Origin: a virus
IMG/VR virus record: IMGVR_UViG_3300008120_000139
Span: 1 to 64,000 of that record
Reading direction: 5' to 3' (one strand)
DNA length: 64,000 bases
Shown here: piece by piece, positions 12,301 through 19,909 of the stretch
How positions within the stretch are numbered: the first letter of the stretch is position 1
Layout: every line of letters starts with the position of its first letter
Translations under genes and position numbers: made by a program
The notes under the pieces: model-generated
Seen by the model: the letters and a program-made list of their open reading frames with translations, nothing else
What the model was told of the DNA's origin: nothing
The model's database searches: none

Positions 12301-13709
12301 TTTATTTTAAATCCTAAAATAGGGTCTAATACTGTACCTGTTGCATAACCAAAAATTTTACTTCCATTAAAATTATTTTTTTCATCTAAGCCTGTAAAAC
12401 TTGTACCGTCCTTATCAAATAAATCAAATAATGGGGCTTGATTTAGATATGTATGTTGTTGGGCTAATATCCATTCTCCCATAGTAGAATTGTAGTAGAA
12501 AGATTTTCCGGCACATGTATTTCCATAATTTATAGATAATGAATCTAAATTGTTCGGAGTAGAATCTGGGGCTGGTACTAGTGTAATTTTAGGAACATCA
12601 CCGGAAGTATCTAATTCGACTTGATATATTTTACCTTTAACAGTTGAATCAAGGTCGGCATTAAAAATTACTCTATGCCCTGGTTCTAGCATAATGCCAT
12701 CTACGTAATAGCCGTACGATCCATCAACTGTACTAAAAGCATTTTTAGTAGTAGTATCAAACAAATCAATATTTTGTATACCTTTACGACCAAAATTATA
12801 AAGTTGTAAATTTGGTTTAAATTCTATAATAGGTCGAACTGCTTTTGATTTAAAATCAAGATTAACTGGTATATTGTTAATAATACAAGACTTTTCTATA
12901 ACATCTTTATGGAACCAACGATTATATCTAGACCAAGAATTTAAATCAATGCTAGCTCTATTGATAGTTATGTATTCAGGAGTAAGAGGTATTTTTGAAT
13001 CGCCGTCAAATGGATAATTATCAAAATTATCTTTATCAAAAGTTTCATTATATAAAACAGATAAGTTTTGATTTCCTTCTAATAAACTAAAATCAATTAA
13101 TTTAATAGAACTTCCTACACCTTCTACTATAAATTCTTTATTTGCATAAGATGAAGGAACAACATCATCTAAGAATTTAATCTTCATGCCGTTACTTAAA
13201 TTGTAACCGTTCGGCATAAGGTATTCTGTATTTTCTAAAATTTCTGTTTCTACATCAAATGCAGCTTCAGTAATTAATATAGAAGGAGGGCCGAAAGGTA
13301 ACCAATAGTAGCATGAAAAATTAACAAATTTATCCCAATCAATAAAAGGATCAAATGAATAATATCTCGATTGAAATAAATTATTTAGATTACTAGTATC
13401 TACTCCTTGATTTGTTAATTCATTTATTAAATCATCGTAGGCAACAATATCATTAATTTCATTAACATTGTTTTTAAAGATTAATGCAGGTTCTAATGAA
13501 TAATTTTTTCTTAGGGAAGACGTTGTCCTTAAATAAAAATCAGTATTAGGATTATAGTTCGGAGTTAATTTAGAACCTATATATCCGTCAATTCTTTCTA
13601 ATTCAGGTGAATTAATTAAAGGATCAATAGTACTAGATAAAAATTTAGTATTTTTTGTAGTCCTTAAATTTTCAGGTAATAGATTAACTGATTTTTTATT
13701 GCCTGCCAT
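363..13709 (-). CDS. Giant baseplate-region virion protein (4448 aa)
   Basis: A single uninterrupted 4448-residue frame begins 3 bases after the gp6 stop, so it belongs to the late baseplate operon. The N-terminus is hydrophilic (MAGNKKSVNLLPENL). Residues roughly 1970-2420 contain repeated short segments of the type VVISSPG, FGYSIAHD, LFVVGAP, GHDITIS and FVGAP, spaced like FG-GAP/integrin-type beta-propeller blades. Near residue 2050-2900 and 3220-3270 there are GYTNPPKVTI, GYVDSPILVV, GYTDIPNITI and GYVSQPLVTI segments, a small beta motif. One MPHGLSTGDVV motif lies near residue 1870. The C-terminus (about 4190-4280) has a segment with DGERIEFF followed by RRSTLGTG. Very large proteins downstream of gene 6 occur in T4-like phages of aquatic bacteria (from memory). 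It is probably a peripheral baseplate or tail-fibre component; its exact role is unknown. Confidence 0.75.
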   Translation of the reverse strand: MAGNKKSVNLLPENLRTTKNTKFLSSTIDPLINSPELERIDGYIGSKLTPNYNPNTDFYLRTTSSLRKNYSLEPALIFKNNVNEINDIVAYDDLINELTNQGVDTSNLNNLFQSRYYSFDPFIDWDKFVNFSCYYWLPFGPPSILITEAAFDVETEILENTEYLMPNGYNLSNGMKIKFLDDVVPSSYANKEFIVEGVGSSIKLIDFSLLEGNQNLSVLYNETFDKDNFDNYPFDGDSKIPLTPEYITINRASIDLNSWSRYNRWFHKDVIEKSCIINNIPVNLDFKSKAVRPIIEFKPNLQLYNFGRKGIQNIDLFDTTTKNAFSTVDGSYGYYVDGIMLEPGHRVIFNADLDSTVKGKIYQVELDTSGDVPKITLVPAPDSTPNNLDSLSINYGNTCAGKSFYYNSTMGEWILAQQHTYLNQAPLFDLFDKDGTSFTGLDEKNNFNGSKIFGYATGTVLDPILGFKIKQENSVGIGSYSFKNYFTTETISKSIDGVGSNISTGVTFARLNYEDGSSILLNVWSNSGELFQLPIIENQVITDTSTTVTIKSIDNPVFSSANVFVNNVKKEVTFTTGSNVLSFVENVSLNPNDVVTIKITTDEIPNENGYYQTALSLTNNPLNGPIADLTFSELTDHLSTMVEKIPNFTGAFPGNSNLRDISDYGKYGTRLIINDNPIAFVDFFLGKKSHNVIDALRSIANHYNQFKMNLLKFAVDVTEQLTPADALEEILKSINKDKTINSPYYRSDMIGYGVNKTVRNITVVDSSETEYFIGTEFELTKLSFQSVLIYLNDELLTVGVDYSFNNLDQTVIISKALNENDIISVVNYKDTLGCFVPPTPTKLGLYPKFVPEIYSDTSYVSGPVNMIRGHDGSLIKAYNDYRDDIILEFEKRIFNNIKVSYSGIFDVKETEISAFRTNNFEDDINKILEKDFISWAGRFDIDYSKNSTFDETNQYTWNFIGSIDKLFGEPVSGTWKSVFKKFYDTEAPHLRPWEMLGFSIEPDWWVDEYGSAPYTATNTALWEDLRDGLVRDPVAPYILSQYQRPGLLSIIPVDNSGQLKNLTDFLVTDNTYYDKSQSWKFGDFSPAETAWRKSSFYPYFLNIAAALTRPCDYFSLMYDTSRIELNLLGQVIYNTDNLFLDIRKLVIDNELQTAGFSVLVCENGKQKYQNYLDILTQDLQFANFNLFHKLGGFTSKEKLQINIDSIDPVSRSPGVILPPEDYTLLLNVSNPVKQIGISGIIVQKSDGKFTIRGYDRYRPYFNVLTPNKSATSGALVVGGVSEEFSEWSGATDSASKNVSSIDLTTANSVTTRYYKQGQIVRYNNVYYRVKVSHTAQSTFNPILFQQLPSLPIKGGASAQLPVSYSRDVTLIPYGTEFDSIQDVFDVIMGYGAWLENQGFVFDFFNNDLNEVINWKFSAKEFLYWTTQNWSNNDLITLSPFSEYLKFESTDSVVDNIISNDYDYSLLQADGRLYPIDKFNFSREDGFCTIATLDDNEGLFFALLRTVQKEHGLVFNNSTIFNDTIYDIDTGYKQQRMKFSGFRTKNWNGDFISPGFVYNSVSILDWHPFKTYNPGEIVRYKSLYYQAIGKIESSNNFSFDQWTKLDSKPYSKLIPNFDYKISQFEDFYSLDVDNFDYEQQQLAQHLVGYTPRTYLNNIFSNPIAQYKFYQGFIKEKGTKKAIDKLSKVNFYNRQGSIEINEEWAFRIGSYGSYSSYNEIEFSLDEGIGLENPYITKFVDNVANNNDPSINYITSNSLLISPDNYSPSNTFKAYEGTFDDTNFELMTAGYVRSDDVSVTAYNKNSLLDIANNSLINNKDTVWLGFLENGGWDVYRYSKQSAKISGVYVSSPGIDITFVTDMPHGLSTGDVVSVARFNNQVNGVYVVKNVSKLNQFTVESTLSTILNEELLSLGILFKFESARVDTVDNIASKINLIDLQSGDKIWVDRDLDDKWKVYQKIDNYSSKDYNTLDFYGDQFFGFKIHASENSSIVVISSPGKKEPGDYSYGRITVFRKINNVLERQYEYGLNTATSIYCDPDSLTNFGYSIAHDENKKLFVVGAPTASKIRASLTVGTVLLSTGTGTIKTFNNEGIVKVSSKNILINQDETQFVLVHPNAIAPNTAENARFGHSVYVNQPSINTATTLLVSAPGNDDYSAPGSVFAYWINTVTDTISGVTTATVSANPYKFVVSSTSSISLNAGSQWGHKIAGDRSGEHIAISAPQYAFTDSDRVGIVQIFDKNLTWKQNISLPVNSYESFGHDITISDDGSLMLISSVEYITSKGAKGAVFLYKLSSSGIYELAQTLENPILDSGLKFGYSLSVSNNNSTIAISLLGTTKTKVMRFFEDLENSDNETTFDSKSTRFVSTVPDSGTVYLYDKIGNNYVLATELNNVDILEGSKYGISTVATNNTIFVGAPMYSGNIVNLNKVPDNSKVYQFNKIDSTNNGFKLLREQIPTIQVENIKRIALIDSLKEEIIDYLDVIDPLKGKISGLADQELKYKLALDPAIYSLGTPLTVVDTNTAWIDDHVGELWWDLSTAKFIWYEQGDDLYRKNNWGKLFPGSSIDVYEWVKSDLLPSEWASKADTNDGLIKGISGQPKHPDNTVLTIKQVYNNITNSLENVYYYWVKNKTIIPNSKNRRISSYQVASLIADPIAEGIKFAEILSADSIALANIQSSLISNRISANVVIDNLNNSIPHHTEWVLLQEGNKNDVPNTLLEKKLIDSLLGRDSFGNTVPDQSLSYRNRYGLSIRPQQTLFKDRIEALRNIIEFSNKVLLENRITDNYNFTNLNKKEEIPDVLSREYDLVVDTNTELSAIDTTNYKQAKLESVSVNGYVRVVNIIDPGFGYTNPPKVTIVSESGADSEIEVQIDNFGSVISATIKNAGYGYVDSPILVVRPHTVIITTDLTAGNRWTKNEFNYNFVSIDTRWIKSKTQSYNTTLYWDYVDWQSPEFNQYKNITYSTNDILEAIAISGINPNEYVKVKNSGNGYFIILEKVSDGQTGNFTAEYNIVYSEKGTIQINDKIWNYNIGKYSYDLLTLDETLYDQIPDQEINYILLALKEDIFVGTLKVNWNLLFFKAVKYAMSEQKLLDWAFKTSFITVKNIIGNLDQRPVYKLDSYQYFEQYIKEVKPYHTKIRDYLAAFQTIEQANTQVTDFDLPAYYENGEYKTINITTDIPKSIFTITNELTNVYPWKSWADYYTYEVKEVWVAEQGRGYTDIPNITISGPNTENGTTATAVAYLRNGGIYQIVVTNPGSGYVSQPLVTITGGGTGVTNTATASAILSNNTIRKNILGIKFDRISVDNEISNETIIDTFTCDGTTTDFTLSWLPEYKKENIVPKLDGKLVFATDYTLIFRGKRNKACIFKFLNYVPKQDQILKISYVKNIELFNAVERINYYYQPTETMPNEISSLMTGVTYGNNILQGLPFGYAVPWNTFNNLYGNFVWDELIQQYAFSKVITTAPVGTNTLYLSTVTDIVPGQVLNILSSSTNFIRTDTVVVSVSSATNSIVISNPSYNILTARSTGTNVGADIIVRTTIPFNGNLYVGDIVTLSGITPAGFNGQYLINRIDSNDTFIVTASSVLSTSTVVALASANAKVSSIITTIEQTSVLINRVVTTVTNTSTAIIQTLTRESNISRYDVKVNSSTITANSATSPYYVLSTDTNNRAIITVNVLSEPTSTIDIQLFTDPKIEFWKTNKLPHIVDTVLTGGSWSGTNFTGAFGVNPDIVNGEQFLSVNNNFGPEELVPGHTLDSIGINVYTKDKTTSPVIVTGAFPSSTNTIYTHTLTVDPDPSPFGLMVYSGDRIFNRVDNETFTDTNQYFIEGSNIKIPPQLEWARIGYTAMTLGGENLLDSRMIFVENTSSTIVESAASINDVNIAYVLVNGVRINEVTTTSNYGFMLTNVSSENNRACVKIYNMSTGSNNIQAWFFNSFFDTFSTFSEEYFTNVSAGSLTLSVPPANIKPESANAIVEVKTSTDDTRRRLSPPWVSYYVIQNNQLTFSIDSKNNRPSGYYAENEVRVYGNGTELRLNFDYTVNTANCTVTITNQLLQNGDAVAVMGLKDYDYIINNNTLTFSTSLVNADVKVITFTDHDDLLMHTEKFNPNAINRYTLSRPILNDNYVWVYKNGIPLIHRHDFEIMSDLRTVQFNEWIVTIDTDKILISTFAEPSINDEVLGFRVFKDIFDRLSYRRLSKYYSTFLTKELKSSDTEIHVDNTDSLITPDPRLNNPGVVIIDGERIEFFEKSGNILRQLRRSTLGTGPAKVSQPGTTVIDQSMHETIPYVENTYVQTIPSSNTNTYVISTATSILTGDGIILTNGVSAVDQIQVYYGGRQLRKTPLVVHDLTVSYNHTPASLKTLPPEFIVNTSTQEIILSLQQSITTGTDITIVQKKGSIWTGTESLLTSPVVQAEFLRYKNASLPDVYYYGGNKYMLDSSYYTIDDENGSSLEE

Positions 13710-13711
13710 TT

Positions 13712-16700
13712 TTATGTTCCGCTAGATGTAATAATAGTGCTTGTTGTTTTTAATTGTGTTGCTGTAATAGCATCAACAATTTCTATATCTTCTACTGTAG
13801 TTCCATTTATAAAAATTTCATCTGATTGACTTGCTATTTCATAGAAACTGCCGAATCCTGCATCAGATTTAGGAACAATAACAAAATTTGTTATGTCCGG
13901 TGTTAAGCTGTTCATAACATATGTTGCTAGTTCACTGAAGTAAAAACTTTGTCCAAAATCCCAATTTTCTAATGCAAAAAATTCTTCGATAGCAACTAGT
14001 ATTCGAGATCTTAAATTACTATCACTTGATACATTATTTGAATTTCTAACTGCTTTAAATGTTGCTCTTAAATTAGTATCTGCTTTGTTGCCAAATAAAA
14101 CTTTATATTTTACAGGATGAAAAATAATTTCATCACTAATTGCTTTAATTTCATTTAGTTTTGATCCGTAGTTAATTTCTAAATTTTGACTAGTTGGTGC
14201 TACAGGTTTTGTATCTGTAGAATTAGATAGCCATGATCTAAATTCTAAATCATACGACAAGGTTAACATATATACGTCAATTATGTTTGTTTTACTAGGA
14301 TCGATACGTCTATCATAAGTTGCATTATGGATATAATGAAATTTTAAATCTGACCTTCCTGTTTTTCCAAAATACTGATCTGTATACACTAATGAACTAG
14401 TTAATGTTGACCAATATTTCACTACATTAATTGATGGATTATAAAAATAATAAAGAGAATTATCAACAATTAACGACTGGTTAGGATTACTAGTAAAAAA
14501 TTCAACCTCTGAAGGATACGCAGTAATTTCATCAGATGTTAATTCATATCTAAGTCCGTCGGATAGTTTCTTAAAGTACAAAAATTTATCTCTATAACCG
14601 TTAGTAGATATAGTAAGAGGTTGAACAATATTATTAAATGAATCAGGATCATTAATTTGTCCTGAATTATTAAAATCATAAAAGCTTACATTAACTTTAT
14701 TTGGTTGAATATACCCGTCAGTTTCAACAATTGCGCCATCAACTTGCCATGTATAATCTAAACCAATTGATGTTGTTGACGTTGAATTATAGTTTATTGA
14801 TAATACATCAATTTTATCTTTAACAATAGAATTTGAAGAAAAATCATAGTTAATAGAATTTTTTTCTACATGGAAAGCTGTTTCAGCTTGACTTTCAAAT
14901 ACATAATTTAAAAGTCTATATCTAATTCTATATTTTTTTCCATCCCATACAAATGCAATTAACCAGCTTGAATCTAACCCCGCATCTTCAGTGTTTCCTT
15001 GATCATATAAACTAAAGCTCGAAGTTAAATTTAAATTTGAATTTAAAATTATATCCCAAGCTCTAGAATTTTTATCTATAGTTAAACCAAAGTTTCTTTT
15101 TGCAAGACAAATATTTACAATTTCATTTTCTATCGAGAAAGGCAAAATAAAAACATATTTAGGAATTATTTCAGTTGGTATTGTGCCAGTAGGAACTCGT
15201 ATAGATAAAATAATTGGCCCTGTTCCGTCGCTTAATGTTCCTGCACCGTTATTTGATCCGTCTTCAACTACCTGTGCAACATTTGCCCATACATACATTT
15301 TTCCGCCTGTAGGAATTCCTGATGTAGGAATTGATTTTAAATTATTCTTTGAATCAAGATATTTTCCATACGGTGCTTGAAATTTTACCAATGCTCCTGG
15401 TTTAAAATATTTTAAATTGTTACCTGTGTAATCACCTACAGATACAGGAGAATTTTGTGAAGTTAAATATCCTCTACTTTGTCCCGGAGTTTTATTAATT
15501 TCTGTCCAAGATAAATTTAGATCGGAAATACCTATCCTAGAAAATTTATCCATATAAAAAGATTTTAAAGAACTGCTAGCTATAATAGATGCAAGTTCAT
15601 TTTTTATGATAGGCAAAATTTGATTTCTAGAATTAAATTCAAATTCTAAATATTGTTCTTTTTCATCTTGATATAGCATACCATCTGATGCAAAGATATT
15701 AGTACTACTATACTTGCCACTAACATCTGATATGTCAAAATAACGACTTAATCCACTTGAAATTCTGTTTATACTTTTAACTTTTACAACATCTGTACTA
15801 GCAGTTAGTGGCCCTATGTTGTAGTCTTCTCCAGTTATCATTCTATTTTGAATGTAATAATTTTGAGGAGCCTTAAGTTGTATACTTGCATTTGATTCTG
15901 GACCAGAACTATTTCTTACAGAATATTGTAAACTTAAAGTAATTTGTAATGAATGTTCTTGTCCTAGTGCATTTATATAAGGAATTGTAATCAATACACC
16001 ACTCATGTTTTCAGGTTTGATTACATATGTTTGTGCATTGCTTTGTCTATAAAATAATCTAAATTCACCTTTAGGAAGATCGCCAAATACACCGTCAGTG
16101 AAATTTAAATCAATTTGATCTTCATCTCTTGTTGATACTGCAAAGATTGTTCTTATGCCTTTATTAACACTATTATAGATTATATTATTATCATTATAAG
16201 CTATAGATTGAACTAATGTCCATAGGGTAGAAAAATTACCATCCTTATCTAATTGCCATAACCAAATATCACTATTATTAATGTTAGGGGCGTTAATTCC
16301 AATAATTTCATTTGGTACAGGATTTTCAATATTAAATTGAGAAACTGCTAATGTACCTTGCCTAAAATGAATAAAAAATCCCGAGTTAGCACTAGCTGAT
16401 CCTTGATTATCGTTTCTATAAAGGAAAGAAAAAGGTGCAGCTGGTTTAGGAGTAGTTTCGTAAATAGAATCTTTACCTGTAATGGAACAGGGAACAATTT
16501 CAAAGGGCATCGAAACGCCATTGATAGATTTTGTAAATGAATAAATTGGAGTATCTACATTCGAGCTGTTAATAGCATATTGTTCAGTTAACACACCGTC
16601 AATTGTATTTCTATCTACAGGAGTACCGAAATTGCTCGACATTGACGAATTTAAAATATTAATAAATTGTTGATACCAATCAGGATTTGTAAAATCATTC

Positions 16701-17128
16701 CATGCTATAGTTGTATTTGCTAAGTTTGTCCCGTTAGAATCAAACACAGAATCAGTTGTTGATATTGCTGTAATTTTTAATAATCCGTTTGAAGGGACAT
16801 TTCTTGTAGGAGTATAACTAACTAATTGAGCTAATCGTAAGATACTATCGCGTCGTTGTGCAGTTTCTAAAAAGTTTTCTCTTGCGTTTAAATCAATTCT
16901 AAAACTTAAATTTTGCCCAAGATAAGCAATTATATCTATTAGAGCAATGTATTCGCTTGAATCAATAAAATCATTAAAATCTTCAGGATAATTTTCCTGA
17001 AGATACTGAATCATAGTGCGTCTAATTGTATCAAAATCGTAGCTTTTAAAATCGGCATTTTTAAAAGATTGATAGACTTTTTTCCAATCTTCGCCTACAA
17101 TTATTTTGTTGTTTGTTGCTGGTATCAT
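13712..17128 (-). CDS. 6: Baseplate wedge protein gp6 (baseplate J-like)
   Basis: This 1138-residue protein has the N-terminal signature of T4-type gp6: VGEDWKKVYQSFKNADF, DFDTIRRTMIQYLQENYPED, then IALIDIIAYLGQNLSFRIDLNARENFL. gp6 dimers link the baseplate wedges into the inner ring and rearrange on contraction. It is much longer than the 660 residues of T4 gp6, with extra beta-rich material in the middle. C-terminal text around residues 1040-1120 (IEEFFALENWDFGQSFYFSELATYVMN) matches the baseplate J-like end. It follows gp25 by 33 bases and precedes the giant gene by 2, so it is co-transcribed with both. No Shine-Dalgarno is evident upstream, so translation may depend on coupling. Confidence 0.93.
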   Translation of the reverse strand: MIPATNNKIIVGEDWKKVYQSFKNADFKSYDFDTIRRTMIQYLQENYPEDFNDFIDSSEYIALIDIIAYLGQNLSFRIDLNARENFLETAQRRDSILRLAQLVSYTPTRNVPSNGLLKITAISTTDSVFDSNGTNLANTTIAWNDFTNPDWYQQFINILNSSMSSNFGTPVDRNTIDGVLTEQYAINSSNVDTPIYSFTKSINGVSMPFEIVPCSITGKDSIYETTPKPAAPFSFLYRNDNQGSASANSGFFIHFRQGTLAVSQFNIENPVPNEIIGINAPNINNSDIWLWQLDKDGNFSTLWTLVQSIAYNDNNIIYNSVNKGIRTIFAVSTRDEDQIDLNFTDGVFGDLPKGEFRLFYRQSNAQTYVIKPENMSGVLITIPYINALGQEHSLQITLSLQYSVRNSSGPESNASIQLKAPQNYYIQNRMITGEDYNIGPLTASTDVVKVKSINRISSGLSRYFDISDVSGKYSSTNIFASDGMLYQDEKEQYLEFEFNSRNQILPIIKNELASIIASSSLKSFYMDKFSRIGISDLNLSWTEINKTPGQSRGYLTSQNSPVSVGDYTGNNLKYFKPGALVKFQAPYGKYLDSKNNLKSIPTSGIPTGGKMYVWANVAQVVEDGSNNGAGTLSDGTGPIILSIRVPTGTIPTEIIPKYVFILPFSIENEIVNICLAKRNFGLTIDKNSRAWDIILNSNLNLTSSFSLYDQGNTEDAGLDSSWLIAFVWDGKKYRIRYRLLNYVFESQAETAFHVEKNSINYDFSSNSIVKDKIDVLSINYNSTSTTSIGLDYTWQVDGAIVETDGYIQPNKVNVSFYDFNNSGQINDPDSFNNIVQPLTISTNGYRDKFLYFKKLSDGLRYELTSDEITAYPSEVEFFTSNPNQSLIVDNSLYYFYNPSINVVKYWSTLTSSLVYTDQYFGKTGRSDLKFHYIHNATYDRRIDPSKTNIIDVYMLTLSYDLEFRSWLSNSTDTKPVAPTSQNLEINYGSKLNEIKAISDEIIFHPVKYKVLFGNKADTNLRATFKAVRNSNNVSSDSNLRSRILVAIEEFFALENWDFGQSFYFSELATYVMNSLTPDITNFVIVPKSDAGFGSFYEIASQSDEIFINGTTVEDIEIVDAITATQLKTTSTIITSSGT

Positions 17129-17161
17129 AATGATATTTATTGAAAAAATTATCTTGGTATT

Positions 17162-17599
17162 TTATAGAGGTTGTATACCTATTTTTTGATCAAAAGCAAT
17201 TTTTAAAACTTTTGTTTCGTTTGTATCTTTTAACATTAAAACTAGTTCTATTAAATATCCTTGATCGTATTCATTAACGTTAATTTCTAATGGATATACT
17301 CTAGGATCAGAATTACAAATTCTTGTAATATCTTGAACTATTAATTGACGATTTTCTGTAGTCAATGGTTCCATTAATATTTCTTGAATAATAGAACCAA
17401 ACTCCGGATTCATTACTCTACTACCTCTACGGGTGTTGAAATGATTTAAAATATCTTGTTTAATTAAATCATAGTCATACAACTTTGAACTTTTATTACT
17501 AGGATCTATAGTACTAAATCCTTTATAAATTTGTTGTGTTTTATATGTAAAATCTTCGGTGTATTTTACAGGATTAATTTCAATGTTCTTGTAAGGCAT
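17162..17599 (-). CDS. 25: Baseplate wedge protein gp25
   Basis: The 145-residue product matches the gp25/GPW family in length and motifs: LIKQDILNHFNTRRGSRVMNPEFGS followed by DITRICNSDPR and a C-terminal beta segment (YLIELVLMLKD). gp25 sits in the wedge core, where it nucleates the tail sheath, and is related to components of other contractile systems. The RGSRVMNPEFGS segment is the conserved EPR-like core region of the family. A strong AGGAGGG lies about 15 bases upstream, inside the end of gene 5, and the 10-base gap to gene 5 supports coupled translation. The order 5-25-6 is a compact baseplate block. Confidence 0.93.
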   Translation of the reverse strand: MPYKNIEINPVKYTEDFTYKTQQIYKGFSTIDPSNKSSKLYDYDLIKQDILNHFNTRRGSRVMNPEFGSIIQEILMEPLTTENRQLIVQDITRICNSDPRVYPLEINVNEYDQGYLIELVLMLKDTNETKVLKIAFDQKIGIQPL

Positions 17600-17609
17600 A
17601 ATTTATTTA

Positions 17610-19892
17610 TTACCCTCCTGTACCAGTTTTTACAGGATTTCCATTGCTATCAGTAACAATACCGCCTGTACCAGTACCCACAGTGTTACCTTGAAGTTGC
17701 CCTAAGAAACATTCGTAAAAACCTTTTTTCTTTGCTTTAATATCAGGAGTATTAAAACCAACAGACTTACATGCTGCTTCAAAATATCCAGGATCTGTTT
17801 GAGCTACTTTACATCTATCAAGCATGTATTTTACACTTACTTCAGCAGCAATTGCTGGATCCATTAGTAATTTTGGATTTCCTATTAGATCTTGACCGAC
17901 CATTTGACCATACCTCGTGTAGTTTCCTCGACCAGTTAGCTGAATATACCCACGACCTATGAAATTAGCTCCATCACCTGGTAATGTATTTCCTAAACCT
18001 TTTCCTTTAGCTGTTGTATGTCCGTATAAAAATTCAGGTAAACTATTATTAGGATTGCCAGCATACTGTTGTGCTAGTGCCTTATCACCTTTAAATACAC
18101 TAGGAAATACTTGTAATAATCTGTCAGCAGAATAATTAAAGTTTTCTTCAACTAGTTTCCAACGACATTCACCACCTGCTATGCCTAATAAGCTTGCTAT
18201 AGCATAAGGACTTGTTAATCCATACTTTGCACATGCTGCTTTCAAAGCTGCAATACCTGCTTGAGACGCACTAGCATTTATTTCTTTAGCATATTCTGGT
18301 GTACAAGTACCTGCAACAACAGCTTCTTGATTAGCCGGAGGTTGTTCGCCTGCAGCAGGATTTGGAGCAATCCCACTTGCTGATCTATCAGCAAGTGTAA
18401 CATCAGTAGATGTAGAGCTAAATTGAACAGGGTTAAAGTTTTCATGCTGCGGCCATGGTTCGTGTGTAGGAACCCGTTGCATAATACTTTTTATATCAGA
18501 CGATTTATAGAAATTACCGTTATCCCATCCTGCATTAAATTTTCTATTTGGCAAATTAAATAATGGAAGCTCAGGGGGTTGTTCTGCAGGATCTGCACTT
18601 GCTGGGGCAGCAGCGGCTGGGCCATTAAGATCTATTCTGGTACCAGAAGCTGTAATATTTCCGTTAGCACCGAGATTCATTGTTGCTGCTGTACCAATGT
18701 TGATATTTCCTTCTGCTCCTAAATTAAGTGTATCACCTGATGTTATTTTAATAGCATCTGTTACACTTAGATTGAACAATGCTCCTACAGATATTTTAGC
18801 AGTCTCGCCTATAATTTGATCATGTGTTCCCCTAATTGCAATTTTAGAATGATCATTAACAACAAGATAATGATAACCATTAACATTTGTTTCCATATTT
18901 TTATTAGCTCTGATATTAATATTTCTACCTGCTTCTAAGTTAATATCTCTATCTGCTCTAAAATTAAAATCTGCTTCTGTATGTATACTAATACTATCTT
19001 GAGAAAAAATATCAATTTTTCCATTGCTAGTTAATTCAATCCATGCAGTACCTTTGCTATTTCCAATATAGATTAAATCTTGACTGTTATGTAATAATAT
19101 TTGATGGCCTGTTCTTGTTCTTAATCTAACTAATTCGTTTTGCCCTTGACTATCACCATCATCCATTACAAAAGTTGTTCCACCTAGTCTACTGATAGGA
19201 ATACTAAACTTTTCATCTTTATATCCAACTTGATCAGATCTACCGTTTGGATCTATTGGTCCAGGTGTACTAATTCCAAACACTTGACTAGGTACTTCAC
19301 GTCTTGCAGAACTAGACGTAACACCGCGTGTTAAATCTGCTAATAGTCCCTGTTGTCTTAATCTATCTGCAAAAGGATGTATCGGTTTCTTAATAGAATT
19401 AATATTAGGATTTGATAAAGTTTCACTAGATTTATGATATTCTGCAACTGGCAGATAATCTGTTCCATATTGTCTTCTTTGTTCTTCAGTTATATGAACA
19501 TTTTTACTAGCAGCAATCCCAGGAATCATATGATTTTGAAATTTATCTGTGATGCATCCAAACCAATATCCTTGATTAGGATCTCCATCAATAAAAATAA
19601 CCATAACTCTGGTACCTATATCAGGAGGAATCATCCAGAATCCATAACTTTTTTGTACGTCGCTGAATTTTTTCGGATCTGGTCCTTCAAACCTTATAGA
19701 TGTATTTCCTGCAAAAGGGCTAAGATACTTAACAGCGTATGTTTCTCCTTGATTTTCAACAACGTTAGAAATGCCTTTTATCAAAGCAACTTCTAAACTT
19801 CCCATGTAAGTTGTATCTAAGTGATTTGTTACTTCAGCTAAAAAAGGACCTGGAGAAGGCAATGCCCCTCTTTTTCTTGTTTCTAATGTCAT
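17610..19892 (-). CDS. 5: Baseplate hub spike gp5 with C-terminal GH19-type lysozyme
   Basis: This 760-residue central spike protein has three parts. Residues 1-160 form a gp5/VgrG OB-fold-like domain (FLAEVTNHLDTTYMGSLEV, YGFWMIPPDIGTRVMVIFIDGDPNQGYWFG). Residues about 240-420 are a repetitive beta-prism (short repeats such as DINLEAGRNINIRANKN and LNLGAEGNINIG). After a Pro/Ala linker, residues about 540-735 resemble a GH19 chitinase/lysozyme: GIAGGECRW with a candidate catalytic Glu, ENFNYSADRL, and FIGRGYIQLTGRGNYTRYG. It would puncture the outer membrane and cut peptidoglycan during injection. In T4 gp5 the lysozyme is a different fold placed between the OB domain and the beta-helix, so the C-terminal position and family differ here. 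A Gly/Thr-rich tail follows. Confidence 0.9.
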   Translation of the reverse strand: MTLETRKRGALPSPGPFLAEVTNHLDTTYMGSLEVALIKGISNVVENQGETYAVKYLSPFAGNTSIRFEGPDPKKFSDVQKSYGFWMIPPDIGTRVMVIFIDGDPNQGYWFGCITDKFQNHMIPGIAASKNVHITEEQRRQYGTDYLPVAEYHKSSETLSNPNINSIKKPIHPFADRLRQQGLLADLTRGVTSSSARREVPSQVFGISTPGPIDPNGRSDQVGYKDEKFSIPISRLGGTTFVMDDGDSQGQNELVRLRTRTGHQILLHNSQDLIYIGNSKGTAWIELTSNGKIDIFSQDSISIHTEADFNFRADRDINLEAGRNINIRANKNMETNVNGYHYLVVNDHSKIAIRGTHDQIIGETAKISVGALFNLSVTDAIKITSGDTLNLGAEGNINIGTAATMNLGANGNITASGTRIDLNGPAAAAPASADPAEQPPELPLFNLPNRKFNAGWDNGNFYKSSDIKSIMQRVPTHEPWPQHENFNPVQFSSTSTDVTLADRSASGIAPNPAAGEQPPANQEAVVAGTCTPEYAKEINASASQAGIAALKAACAKYGLTSPYAIASLLGIAGGECRWKLVEENFNYSADRLLQVFPSVFKGDKALAQQYAGNPNNSLPEFLYGHTTAKGKGLGNTLPGDGANFIGRGYIQLTGRGNYTRYGQMVGQDLIGNPKLLMDPAIAAEVSVKYMLDRCKVAQTDPGYFEAACKSVGFNTPDIKAKKKGFYECFLGQLQGNTVGTGTGGIVTDSNGNPVKTGTGG

Positions 19893-19909
19893 ATTTTTAT
19901 ACCATTATA

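Noticed and set aside
17134-17141. AATAAATA on the minus strand just before gp6
   Set aside because: Only about 6 bases from the ATG, so a start there would leave no leader; the gene is also tightly inside an operon.
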